From: an uncultured Flavobacteriaceae bacterium
GTDB taxonomy: Bacteria; Bacteroidota; Bacteroidia; Flavobacteriales; Flavobacteriaceae
Length of the DNA: 64,000 nucleotides
Assembly: GCA_947500585.1 (NCBI GenBank)
Contig: CANMSN010000001.1
Coordinates: 558,001 to 622,000, forward strand
Direction: 5' to 3'
Position 1 is the first letter of the stretch, and each line of letters opens with the position of its first letter. Positions 23,867 through 32,486 of the stretch are shown here, one piece after another. Made by a program: the position numbers and the translations under genes. A model generated the notes under the pieces. It was not told the DNA's origin. It did no database searches and saw only the letters and a list, made by a program, of their open reading frames with translations.

Positions 23867-25860
23867 AAGGCATCAAAATTGATATTTGTTCCATTTTTTC
23901 CAGAAGTAAAATGAAGTGTAGAATTGATTTTTCTTGCTCTAGCGGTCATATTCAAAAGACCATTTTTTCGTTTTAGTTCCTCCATATTAAAACCATGTCC
24001 ATCATCACGTAATGAAATGCTGAGGTCTTTATATTCTAAGCTCATCTCTAAATCAACGGTCGTTGCTTTAGAATGTTTTGCAATATTGGTCATTGCTTCC
24101 TTAAAAATCATGATAATTTGTCTATTCCAATAATAAGGAAGCTTTACATTTCTATCCATTTTTTTGGTCACAAAAAAGTCTATGTCTAAGGATTGAAAAA
24201 ACTCTTCCCCAAAATCAGACAAGTACGTAAAAAGCTCTTCCGTATAATCACTTTTAGCCTTAAGCGAAAACATAAAATCTCTGGTGCCATTATACAGAAC
24301 ATCCGAATCTTCCTTTATTTTTTTTATTGCTGACAATACATTCTTCTTATCCCTCTTACTGCTAGTTGTTAATATCAAGTCTGATAGGCTAGTAATACGG
24401 GCCAATCTATTTCCTAAATCATCATGGAAATCTTTAGAAATATTGTCTCGTACTGTTTCTAATTCTTTTTCGGCTTTTTCTCTTTGTGTAATGGATGCTT
24501 GTAAAGCTTTATTCTTCTTTTTTGTTTTTCTAAGCTGCACAAATACAAGAGTAGATAGAATTCCTGCAAAAACTAAAGAACCAACTAGAATGTAATTATT
24601 TTTATTTGCAATAGTTAAATCTTTTTGGGAAGCTTCTTGTTTTAGCTGTAAGTTTTCTTTCTCTTTTTTTTCGGTTTCGTATTTAACCTGTAGTTCTTCA
24701 CTGTTTTTTATAATATCTGCACTTTTAATACTATCTTTTAGTTTCATAAAGCGTTCTCTATATTCTAGAGCTTTTTTATAGTCTTTTTTGTTATAATAGG
24801 CTTCAGATAATAATTCATAGGAATCTCTTATTATTGGGAATCTTTTTGTCGCTAATGCTGAGTCTTGTACTTCTAGTAATATATCTATAGCTGAATCTGG
24901 TCTATATTGCTTGATATAAACTTCGCCTAATCCCAATAATGTAGTCTCTTTTATATTTCCTATTCTATTTGTGTTAGAAATAGATATTGCTTCTAATAAG
25001 TTCTTTTCAGCTTCGCTAAAATTTCCTCTAGCAGTTTCATTAATTCCTATATTCGTCAAGATAGTTGCTAATCCAACAATATCGTTCATTTCTTCACTAA
25101 AAACCTTGGCTCTTTTGTAATAAAATATAGCACTATCATGTTCTTCTTTCTCATAAAATGAACTCGCTAAAGACATAAATCCAAATTTCCTGATAGGTTT
25201 GCTTTCACTATTTTTTATTAAATCCTTAAAGGTCTTTCTTGCCTTCTCATGCCTCCCTAGGGCTATATTTATCATTCCTAATCCAATATCTACTTTATCA
25301 AATTTCTTTCCTTCTATTGAATCTGAATAATTTTTTGCTATTAAACCATTTTTTAAAGCATTTTCATACTCACCTGTATAATAAAAATTACCTGAAATAT
25401 TATGATATGCTGACAAAAGATGTTCTTTTTTTTTGTTTTCAGAAAAACTAACAAGTTTGTCATTTAATAAAATACTTATGACACTATCATTATATTTATT
25501 TGATTTATCAAAATTTGATTTTGACCGATTCACCTTAGCTAATTCATTGTAAGATAACAGCACGTAATTATCTTTACCTGCTTTTTTAAAAATACTTAAA
25601 GCCTCTTGTATCTTTTCTTCTAAATATTCTTTAGAATTAGCATTATAAATAGCATCATTCAACAGTGCATATCCATAAAAAAATGATTCCTTATTTATTT
25701 TTGAAATCTCTAATAATTGTGTATTGTATTTTACAATAGAGTCTCTAGATTTTTCTTCTATAAAACTTTCAATTTTTTTAAATAAACCCTCTTTCTGTTG
25801 CGAAAACGACTGCAAACAGCTAAAGAAAAGTAAAAATAGTACCTGTAAATTATATTTCAT
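23854..25860 (-). CDS. TPR-containing sensor histidine kinase (HisKA_3 type)
   Basis: 668 residues from the ATG at 25860 (MKYNLQVLFLLFFSCLQSFS, a signal peptide). Residues 60-400 contain tetratricopeptide-like repeats (DSAIFYYKRAKVFSEE, NFSEAEKNLLEAISIS, DYKKALEYRERF), presumably periplasmic. One membrane helix follows (YILVGSLVFAGILSTLVFVQL). A coiled linker leads to the H-box KDFHDDLGNRLARI (His near 477) and the ATPase domain (EAMTNIAKHS; RDDGHGFN; GLLNMTARA). This is the NarX/DesK-type kinase that partners NarL-type regulators. Site 6 lies upstream and response regulator 1 downstream. Confidence 0.93.
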   Translation of the reverse strand: MKYNLQVLFLLFFSCLQSFSQQKEGLFKKIESFIEEKSRDSIVKYNTQLLEISKINKESFFYGYALLNDAIYNANSKEYLEEKIQEALSIFKKAGKDNYVLLSYNELAKVNRSKSNFDKSNKYNDSVISILLNDKLVSFSENKKKEHLLSAYHNISGNFYYTGEYENALKNGLIAKNYSDSIEGKKFDKVDIGLGMINIALGRHEKARKTFKDLIKNSESKPIRKFGFMSLASSFYEKEEHDSAIFYYKRAKVFSEEMNDIVGLATILTNIGINETARGNFSEAEKNLLEAISISNTNRIGNIKETTLLGLGEVYIKQYRPDSAIDILLEVQDSALATKRFPIIRDSYELLSEAYYNKKDYKKALEYRERFMKLKDSIKSADIIKNSEELQVKYETEKKEKENLQLKQEASQKDLTIANKNNYILVGSLVFAGILSTLVFVQLRKTKKKNKALQASITQREKAEKELETVRDNISKDFHDDLGNRLARITSLSDLILTTSSKRDKKNVLSAIKKIKEDSDVLYNGTRDFMFSLKAKSDYTEELFTYLSDFGEEFFQSLDIDFFVTKKMDRNVKLPYYWNRQIIMIFKEAMTNIAKHSKATTVDLEMSLEYKDLSISLRDDGHGFNMEELKRKNGLLNMTARARKINSTLHFTSGKNGTNINFDALLPE

Positions 25861-25904
25861 ATATAACAATTGAAGACTAAGATAATTTTTATAAAAAATA
25901 TAAC

Positions 25905-25923
25905 ACTACCCATTTTAGGTAGT
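25905..25923 (-). promoter_or_regulatory. 19-bp inverted-repeat promoter site 6 (TPR kinase)
   Basis: ACTACCCATTTTAGGTAGT has two perfect arms. In the gene's direction TATCTTAG follows after 20 bp, and the ATG at 25860 is 44 bases from the repeat. Site 7, 41 bases away, serves the divergent gene. Confidence 0.85.
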
Positions 25924-25964
25924 ACAACTAATTATTTTGAATATAACATACTCTTTAAATCATC

Positions 25965-25983
25965 ACCACCCTTTTAAGGTAGT
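25965..25983 (+). promoter_or_regulatory. 19-bp inverted-repeat promoter site 7 (710-aa T9SS protein)
   Basis: ACCACCCTTTTAAGGTAGT is followed after exactly 21 bp by TAGTTTTG (26005-26012), a full TAnnTTTG. The ATG at 26036 lies 23 bases beyond. It is the only site serving a plus-strand gene. Confidence 0.85.
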
Positions 25984-26035
25984 ACTATAACAAGCTAACA
26001 TATCTAGTTTTGATTAAACTCAAATACTAAATAAT

Positions 26036-28168
26036 ATGAAAACTAAAAACTACTTGTTAAATAGCTTAATTGCTATATTATTTTTTTGTGTATGTTTAAA
26101 TACAAATGCGAGCAATTTACCACCATCATGTGCGCAAGGTGACCTTACGCTTCAAATTAATTTTGATAACAATCATGACGATATTAATTGGGCAATCTAT
26201 AATTCAGATTACAACCCAATTACTGGCGGTGGGCCATTCACTAACCAGTCACAAAATGCTTCAGTAAATATTACACTACCTTCTAATTACTTTTTAAGTG
26301 GTAATGGAAGTTACAATTTGGTAGTATATGATAAATCAGGTAATGGCATGAGCAATGGGTCTTATACATTAAGCGAAAATGGTAATGTTATTGCCCAAAG
26401 CTCTAGTTTTACCTATTCTCAAGCTACAACATTTTGTCATGGCAATATTACTTATAATGCTTTAGATATTACACCACCTACTAACCCTACAAATGCTATA
26501 GTTAGTTCTACTACAAACAATTCTATCTCAATACAATGGGATGCTAGTACAGATTCGCAATCCTTACTTGCTTATCAAATAGTTATCGATGATAATTTGT
26601 ATGCAGATTCAACCTTAATAACAGAATATACGTTTCCTGCTACTCCTGGCACATTTTATGATATCAAGATTTTCGCCTATGATCGTATGGGGAATTTATG
26701 CTTGCAACCTGCAACAATTACTGTGAGCACTAATAGCACAAACAATTGTGCTAATGGAAATTTAACCTTAGACTTAGCTTTTGATAACAATCCTAATGAG
26801 GTCTTTTGGCAGATTAAAAATTCTAACTATACAATTGTTGATCGAAGTGATATCCAAGGTAATAGCTATTATACAAATACTATACCGAATAGTTCTATAA
26901 CAGAGACTATAAACTCACTTAGTCCTGGTGACTATATTTTAGTTATTTATGATGCCAATGGAAATGGTGGCACAACCTATAGTTTATCTGACACAACAAA
27001 TACTTTAATTTCTGGAACTACAACGGGTTACTCAGATGTTATACAGTTTTGTGTAGGAAATACATCAACAACATTAGATACTTTAACACCTACAGACCCT
27101 ATTAACCTAAATATTGCTAATGTATCTTCAAATTACGAAGTGGAATTATCATGGGGTATCTCAACAGATAACGAGGCCGTAACAGAATATGGAATATTTC
27201 TTTTTAATTCTTCTATAAACGCTTATATTCATTATCCTATAGGATCCTCTACCGCTAACACATTTACAACATCTCCATTACCAGCAGGCACAAATTCTAT
27301 TACTATTGTAGCTAGAGATGAAGCTGGTAATTTTTCGAATAGAAGTAACAATGTAATTGTATCTGTTCCAACTTTCACTACAGTTCATGAAGGTTTTTTT
27401 GAAACTGGTTGGGACAGTTGGACCGATGGGGGCTCAAATGCCGTTCGTCCTTCAAATATCCATGCCTATGAAGGTAATCGATCTGTAAGATTACGAAATG
27501 GAACAAACAGTTCGAATATTACTTTGAATAATCAAACTCTTTCAGGTTACACAGCTGTTGAATTCTCATTCTATTTTAAATCTTTAGGGGTTGAAAATAA
27601 TGAATCTTTTACTTTAGAATATTATGATGGTACAACTTGGTCTACTGTAAAAACATTTTCGAAATCTATTGATTTTTCTAATAATCAATTCTATAATATT
27701 ATTGCAAAGTTAAGCGGAAATGATTACAACTTCAATGCTAACTGCGGCTTCAGAATTACAATGCAAGGAAATCAGAACAATGATAGAATATTTGTCGATC
27801 AAACAAAAATTGTTGGCATCAATGGTGGTCTTCATAATAGTTCAACCTTAATTCTACCAGTATCACAAAGTAATCAAGTAAGTAAAAACTATAATACCAA
27901 AGAAGACAAAAATGAAATTTTAGTGAATGAAGAAATAACAACACAAAAAGCCATTAAACTTTACCCTAACCCCACAAGTGAATATTTTTCATTGAAAAAT
28001 CATGATCAGTCAGGTGAATTAGTAATATTAAATATACAAGGTAAGGTAGTTAAAACCTTTTCATCAATTCAAGAGAAGTATAATATAAGTGATTTAAATA
28101 ATGGGCTTTACTATATAAATTTTAAGGGAAACAAAAATCAAAAGCCACTAGCGCTAATTAAGAAATAA
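26036..28168 (+). CDS. Secreted protein with T9SS type A sorting domain and fibronectin III-like repeats
   Basis: 710 residues. The signal peptide ends near residue 25. Two copies of a beta-sandwich unit are recognisable (GDLTLQINFDNNHDDINWAI and NGNLTLDLAFDNNPNEVFWQ), each followed by a fibronectin III-like domain (TPPTNPTNAIVSSTTNNSIS). A jelly-roll/MAM-like segment comes next (GFFETGWDSWTDGGSNAV). The C-terminus is a T9SS type A sorting domain (LYPNPTSEYFSL ... YNISDLNNGLYYINF). No catalytic motif is seen; a surface adhesin or binding protein is likely. It diverges from the TPR kinase and has its own site 7. Confidence 0.9.
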   Translation: MKTKNYLLNSLIAILFFCVCLNTNASNLPPSCAQGDLTLQINFDNNHDDINWAIYNSDYNPITGGGPFTNQSQNASVNITLPSNYFLSGNGSYNLVVYDKSGNGMSNGSYTLSENGNVIAQSSSFTYSQATTFCHGNITYNALDITPPTNPTNAIVSSTTNNSISIQWDASTDSQSLLAYQIVIDDNLYADSTLITEYTFPATPGTFYDIKIFAYDRMGNLCLQPATITVSTNSTNNCANGNLTLDLAFDNNPNEVFWQIKNSNYTIVDRSDIQGNSYYTNTIPNSSITETINSLSPGDYILVIYDANGNGGTTYSLSDTTNTLISGTTTGYSDVIQFCVGNTSTTLDTLTPTDPINLNIANVSSNYEVELSWGISTDNEAVTEYGIFLFNSSINAYIHYPIGSSTANTFTTSPLPAGTNSITIVARDEAGNFSNRSNNVIVSVPTFTTVHEGFFETGWDSWTDGGSNAVRPSNIHAYEGNRSVRLRNGTNSSNITLNNQTLSGYTAVEFSFYFKSLGVENNESFTLEYYDGTTWSTVKTFSKSIDFSNNQFYNIIAKLSGNDYNFNANCGFRITMQGNQNNDRIFVDQTKIVGINGGLHNSSTLILPVSQSNQVSKNYNTKEDKNEILVNEEITTQKAIKLYPNPTSEYFSLKNHDQSGELVILNIQGKVVKTFSSIQEKYNISDLNNGLYYINFKGNKNQKPLALIKK

Positions 28169-28181
28169 ACTACTTTAATTA

Positions 28182-28216
28182 AACAAAACACCCAAATTTG
28201 GGTGTTTTGTTTTTTG
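28182..28216 (+). terminator. Rho-independent terminator of the 710-aa gene
   Basis: A near-perfect palindrome around CACCCAAATTTGGGTG is flanked by AAAACA/TGTTTT and a T-run. It lies 14 bases after the stop codon. Confidence 0.9.
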
Positions 28217-28307
28217 AAAAAATATCGTTTATGTGAAATTCAATAAATCAAATTAAAGACTTCAGTTTAAATTAATTAATAAACCATATTTTTTACCCAT
28301 TAATTCC

Positions 28308-28433
28308 ATGAAGCCAGATTTATTCGAAGCACCAGATTATTACAACCTTGATGAATGGTCGATGCCTATTAGGAATTGGGGCATTATTTTAAACCAGTTT
28401 TTAACTATATTTGAAAAAAGGGTTCAGCTTTAA
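28308..28433 (+). pseudogene. Chimeric remnant: first 16 codons of the acyl-CoA dehydrogenase gene fused to an IS256-type transposase tail
   Basis: The ATG frame begins MKPDLFEAPDYYNLDE, identical in protein to the dehydrogenase at 35486 (47 of 49 bases match). It then continues in frame as WSMPIRNWGIILNQF and a short tail to TAA. The second part matches the usual C-terminus of IS256-family transposases (W-T/S-M-P-I-x-N-W-x-x-x-x-x-Q-x). The upstream bases do not match those of the intact gene, so the duplication begins at the start codon. It is unlikely to be functional. Confidence 0.7.
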
Positions 28434-28490
28434 AAAAGCCAAACCCTATATTTATAACTTACACACTTTACGGGATAGTGTCTATTTATT
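28434..28490 (+). mobile_element. Probable right end of an IS256-type element
   Basis: Behind the transposase tail lies TTACACACTTTACGGGATAG, which resembles the terminal inverted repeat of IS256-family elements. The left end and most of the transposase are missing. The rest of 28490-28798 shows no gene or clear signal. Confidence 0.45.
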
Positions 28491-28798
28491 TAAAAGCCTT
28501 TCCATATTTGTTTTTTTACAAACTTGGCCATCACAAGACCTATATTTGTATTTATTATTAATTAATAACCCTGTTTTTAAACTTGCTATATTGAAGTAAT
28601 TTGAAGCGTCATATTCTTTAACTAATTACTTTCTAAATTGAAGATTTTTTAGATTATCCATAAATATTTGATTGCTCATTTTTTATTTTATAGTTTCTTT
28701 TTTTAAAGAAGAGGAACTCTTAAATAGAGACCCTCTAATTTTTAAGTAAGTAAAAAACACATACCCAACTTTAACAAAAAACCATCAATCAATTTTAT

Positions 28799-30289
28799 TT
28801 ATTCTTTAATAAGTTTAAGGGTTAGTAGATTCTCGATATTATTAGAAAGACTAACAAAGTAAATTCCAGACTCTAGATTTGATATGTTATAAGCATAAGT
28901 TCTTTTGAAAGTGTTAACTATTTTGCCATGTATATCATAAAGGCGTACATCATCAAAAGCATAATTAGTATTTATGAAGAAATAGTCTTTAACAGGATTA
29001 GGATAAAATTCTATTGGTTTTTGTGAATATTGTTCATCAATTCCTAAAGTGGTATTTGTTTCATATAACGCTACTAGCCCACTTTCATAAGTTGGAGTTT
29101 GTTCACTATTTCCATTATAGGCTCCAACTAGGATGTTTTGATTATACATACTAACTGCTCGACCAAAATTAATTGAAGTCTGTGTGCTAGTTATATTTTC
29201 CTGAGCAGGTAATAAAGATTGAAGTAACTCCCATTGATTACTACTGTTATTTCTTTTAAAAACTGTAGCTGCCCCGCCACCAGTATAAGAAGGGGAACCA
29301 ACAACAGCATAATTATCAAATAAAGAGACTGACGCTCCAGTACCACCAGTTATAGTCAACAAATTATCTAAGGAATTGTTTAAATTCCAAATACCATTAG
29401 AACTATCTAGCTCAAAAAGGTACGCTTTATTTAATCCTAGAGCACCAACTATTGCATATTCCTCATTTATATCCACACTAAAACCATACTGTGTATTTGT
29501 CTGTTGTGAAGATATATCTAATGTTTGAACATAATCAAAATTTTCCGTGATGTTGTTAAGTTGATATATATATGCTCTACCTCGATTAGTCGCTCCCTCT
29601 TTCTGCGCTCCTATAATAATTTTATTATTGTAGATTTTAACAGCATTGCCAAATTCATTTCCATCTAATTGATTTGGTGAAATAAGAGTATGATCGAAAA
29701 TCCAATCTCCGTTAGAATCTTTTTTAAAAATATGGACTGCACCAGCACCCCCTTGATTATTAGCGTTATTAGTATAGAAAGGCTCTCCTATAACTATGTA
29801 ACTGTCTGAAACACTAACACTACTGCCAAACCAATTAAAAAGACGAATTTGTGGCGACACTAAAGTTTGTTCATCTACAATTCCATTATTACCTATTTCA
29901 TAAACATAAACCGCTCCTGAATCTGTAACAGAATTTGTATCATATTTTCTTGCGCCAGCAACTATTGTATTGTTGTATATATCTACAGCATATCCAAAAT
30001 CATCACCTGTAAGACCATCGTTTATACTAAATCTATTTAACTGAACCCAATTAGATGTTGTTTGTTTTTCATAAACATACACTGCACCTGGTTCTTGCGT
30101 AGAAGCATTAGCTATTTCTCCTCTTGCCCCAATTACTATTTTATTATTAAAAATTTTTGCAGCATATCCAAAATCAGCATTTGTATCGGTTAAATTTGGT
30201 GTGTCTATTAACTGAACATTATCTCGGAAATCTTGAGAAAAACCAATAGTAAAAATTAAGATTGTAATTAATAAAGTAATTTTTTTCAT
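28799..30289 (-). CDS. Secreted FG-GAP-repeat protein with T9SS type A sorting domain
   Basis: 496 residues: a signal peptide (MKKITLLITILIFTIGFSQ), then about seven FG-GAP/integrin-like beta-propeller repeats (FGYAAKIFNNKIVIGARGE, FGYAVDIYNNTIVAGAR, YGFSVDINEEYAIVGA). It ends with a T9SS type A sorting domain (FYPNPVKDYFFINT ... YNISNLESGIYFVSL ... LKLIKE). The sorting tail resembles that of the 1338-aa cargo closely. Site 8 lies upstream. It is probably a surface-exposed propeller; the ligand is unknown. Confidence 0.9.
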   Translation of the reverse strand: MKKITLLITILIFTIGFSQDFRDNVQLIDTPNLTDTNADFGYAAKIFNNKIVIGARGEIANASTQEPGAVYVYEKQTTSNWVQLNRFSINDGLTGDDFGYAVDIYNNTIVAGARKYDTNSVTDSGAVYVYEIGNNGIVDEQTLVSPQIRLFNWFGSSVSVSDSYIVIGEPFYTNNANNQGGAGAVHIFKKDSNGDWIFDHTLISPNQLDGNEFGNAVKIYNNKIIIGAQKEGATNRGRAYIYQLNNITENFDYVQTLDISSQQTNTQYGFSVDINEEYAIVGALGLNKAYLFELDSSNGIWNLNNSLDNLLTITGGTGASVSLFDNYAVVGSPSYTGGGAATVFKRNNSSNQWELLQSLLPAQENITSTQTSINFGRAVSMYNQNILVGAYNGNSEQTPTYESGLVALYETNTTLGIDEQYSQKPIEFYPNPVKDYFFINTNYAFDDVRLYDIHGKIVNTFKRTYAYNISNLESGIYFVSLSNNIENLLTLKLIKE

Positions 30290-30344
30290 AGTAGATTAAA
30301 GTTTAAATATTTAAACAAATTTTAAACTTTAAGCCTTACAGTTT

Positions 30345-30363
30345 CCCATACTTTTAGGGTAGT
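30345..30363 (-). promoter_or_regulatory. 19-bp promoter site 8 (FG-GAP protein), one arm degenerate
   Basis: The plus strand reads CCCATACTTTTAGGGTAGT: one perfect arm and one poor arm. In the gene's direction AAAATTTG follows after 21 bp. The distance to the ATG (55 bases) matches the better sites. Confidence 0.6.
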
Positions 30364-30379
30364 TTTTTTATATTAAACA

Positions 30380-30757
30380 TTATTTATTAATCACAGATTC
30401 TAACTCTATTTCGTTTGGATTACTAATCAGATACAATATTGATAGCTCTGAATTATAGTTTACCTTTTGATAATTCTCGAAATATAGTTTTAAAGTTGAT
30501 GTTCGAATATGCTTACCATTAACTGAATCGTTGATGTAAAAAATAATATCCACAAAATATTCTTTATTGGAAGTATTTCCTGTTCTAGAAAATTGAGTGT
30601 ATTTTTTTGTTACAGTTGCACTAGCCAAAACTCCATTTTCTTTAAACTCATGTGCTCTAGAGTCTCCTAAATATTTTGCAAGAAAAAAAATACTTAGACT
30701 AAGAACTGCAAGAAAAATAGCGCTTTGAATAATATCTTTCTTTGTAATAGGCTTCAT
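30380..30757 (-). CDS. Small membrane protein, DUF3592-like
   Basis: 125 residues. One N-terminal membrane helix (AIFLAVLSLSIFFLAKYL) is followed by a beta-rich domain (ASATVTKKYTQFSRTG ... YFVDIIFYIND ... YLISNPNEIELE) that resembles DUF3592 proteins. The function is unknown. It starts two bases after the 338-aa gene and is cotranscribed with it from site 9. Confidence 0.65.
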   Translation of the reverse strand: MKPITKKDIIQSAIFLAVLSLSIFFLAKYLGDSRAHEFKENGVLASATVTKKYTQFSRTGNTSNKEYFVDIIFYINDSVNGKHIRTSTLKLYFENYQKVNYNSELSILYLISNPNEIELESVINK

Positions 30758-30759
30758 AA

Positions 30760-31776
30760 CTAATTACAATCTATATATCCATTAAAACTGGCCTTTAAAG
30801 AATATACAGCACCTAATTGAATTTGTGTGTTTACATATTTATTTCCATCGTATTGCTGAGTTACTGGGAAAGTTTGAGCATAACATGTGCCATCTTTTTT
30901 CTTTTCTAAAAAATAGACTTCAATCCATTTGTATTCTGGTACACCTGTCAATCTATTTCTTAAAACTGTCCAACCATTAGCATAAATTTTTGCCTTTAAA
31001 TATTTGGATCCGTTCTTGGTTAATTTATACTCTTCATTTGCTCTTTTCACTAAAAGCTCTTCAAGGTTATTATCATTGAGTCCTTGCCTTAGGCTTGCCC
31101 AATTTTTTCCTATTTTTAAACTTTCACCAGGCTTTTTAACTAATGTGAATTTTCCAACCGCAGACGCTTTTTTTGCAGATACATTTGTGCCACCTGTGAC
31201 AAAATATTCAATCCATATATGATGCTTTCCTGCTGGCAATCGATTTACTATTGCAACCCAAGCTGGATCTGCAGGATCATCTGCAGGGTCTGGATTTAAC
31301 CATACTTGGCGTGTAGTCCAAGTATTTTCATCGCTACTTAATAAGGCTTTATTTTCTAGTACTTCTTCCTGTTCTACCTGATTAACAAAAACCTTGTATT
31401 TAATAGTACAAATACTGCAATCGGTTAATCTCCCGTCATCAAAATATAGCGGTGTATTTTGGGGCGACTTATCTAAAAACACTCGTCCATAAATTCTATC
31501 TGAAATATTAAACTCTGTTTTTAAATTGCTATTAGGGTATTCTTTTGATACCATTGTGTTAGAAAACACTATTTGCCCAACATTTTCCCTATGAAACTGA
31601 GACGTAAAATCTTGTTGGCGTCTTAAATTCGATTGTGAATTATTTGAATGTATTTTTTTGTTGTTTGACTTCATACTTTCGGATTTATAACTACTGCCCT
31701 TTGTTGATTTTTGAGCATAGCTATAATTTGTAATAAAAAGGCAAAGAATAACATAAAGTAAATTTTTAAAGGACAT
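30760..31776 (-). CDS. Exported protein of unknown function (338 aa)
   Basis: Signal peptide (NLLYVILCLFITNYSYAQ), then a Ser/Asn/Lys-rich linker up to about residue 55, then a beta-rich region (IYGRVFLDKSPQNTPLYFDD, NRLPAGKHHIWIEYFVTGG) and a basic C-terminal domain. The IYGR.FL segment and overall build recall the 502-aa protein of the same block, but the similarity is too weak to claim homology. There is no T9SS tail, so it is probably periplasmic. It is first in an operon with the DUF3592-like gene. Confidence 0.7.
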   Translation of the reverse strand: MSFKNLLYVILCLFITNYSYAQKSTKGSSYKSESMKSNNKKIHSNNSQSNLRRQQDFTSQFHRENVGQIVFSNTMVSKEYPNSNLKTEFNISDRIYGRVFLDKSPQNTPLYFDDGRLTDCSICTIKYKVFVNQVEQEEVLENKALLSSDENTWTTRQVWLNPDPADDPADPAWVAIVNRLPAGKHHIWIEYFVTGGTNVSAKKASAVGKFTLVKKPGESLKIGKNWASLRQGLNDNNLEELLVKRANEEYKLTKNGSKYLKAKIYANGWTVLRNRLTGVPEYKWIEVYFLEKKKDGTCYAQTFPVTQQYDGNKYVNTQIQLGAVYSLKASFNGYIDCN

Positions 31777-31832
31777 AGTTTGTTATTTTTAGATTTAAAG
31801 CTCTAAATGTCCTACATAACGTTATCATTTAC

Positions 31833-31851
31833 CTCATCCTTTTTGGGTAGT
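31833..31851 (-). promoter_or_regulatory. 19-bp promoter site 9 (338-aa gene operon), one arm degenerate
   Basis: The plus strand reads CTCATCCTTTTTGGGTAGT; only the GGTAGT arm is good. In the gene's direction GACATTTA follows after 21 bp, and the ATG at 31776 is 56 bases away. It is the weakest of the ten. Confidence 0.5.
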
Positions 31852-31862
31852 CTTTCAAACAA

Positions 31863-32486
31863 CTATTTTATAATATTTCTTCTTTTAGCCTCTTCAATAG
31901 CTTGTGTTCTGGTATTAACGTGAAGCTTTTCGTAAATATTTCTAATATGGTATTTAACAGTATTGATACTTACAAATAGACTTTCTGCAATTGATGAATA
32001 GCTTTTACCTTGTACTAACATTTGCAAAACATCTGCTTCTCTATTGGTGAGTTCTGAAGGTCTAATAAACTGAAAAGATTCCACTACCATTCGGGCAATA
32101 TTAGCACTCATTGGTGAACCTCCATCGGTTAATTCTATAATAGATTTTATCAAATTTTTAGATACTGTGTTTTTTGTTAAATATCCCAAAGCGCCAGCGC
32201 AAAGCGCGTCAAAAACCATTTTCGAATTTTCGTGAACTGTTATTATAAGCACTTTAATGTTTGGTAATAGCTTTTTTATTTCTCTGGTGCCTTCAATACC
32301 ATTCATACCAGGAAGTGAAATATCCATTAGTATAACATCAGGTTCATCATCATTAGAAAATTGCTTTATGGCGTCCTCACAATTAGAATAGGTGCTTGTC
32401 ACTTGAAAATCATCAATCTCCTCTAAAATATCCACAAGACTTTGTCTCAAGTATTCATAATCTTCTATTATTACTATTCTAATCAT
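31863..32486 (-). CDS. NarL/LuxR-family response regulator 2
   Basis: 207 residues. Receiver domain: EDY acidic pair, phosphoacceptor Asp in VILMDISLPGMNG, then ITVHEN and YLTKN. LuxR helix-turn-helix: LTNREADVLQMLVQGKSYS ... NTVKYHIRNIYEKLHV. It is a paralogue of response regulator 1 (ALCAGA.GYLTKN and the recognition helix are almost the same), so both could read the same DNA site. Its start overlaps the end of the propeller kinase by 8 bases. There is no separate 19-bp site in front of it. Confidence 0.95.
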   Translation of the reverse strand: MIRIVIIEDYEYLRQSLVDILEEIDDFQVTSTYSNCEDAIKQFSNDDEPDVILMDISLPGMNGIEGTREIKKLLPNIKVLIITVHENSKMVFDALCAGALGYLTKNTVSKNLIKSIIELTDGGSPMSANIARMVVESFQFIRPSELTNREADVLQMLVQGKSYSSIAESLFVSINTVKYHIRNIYEKLHVNTRTQAIEEAKRRNIIK

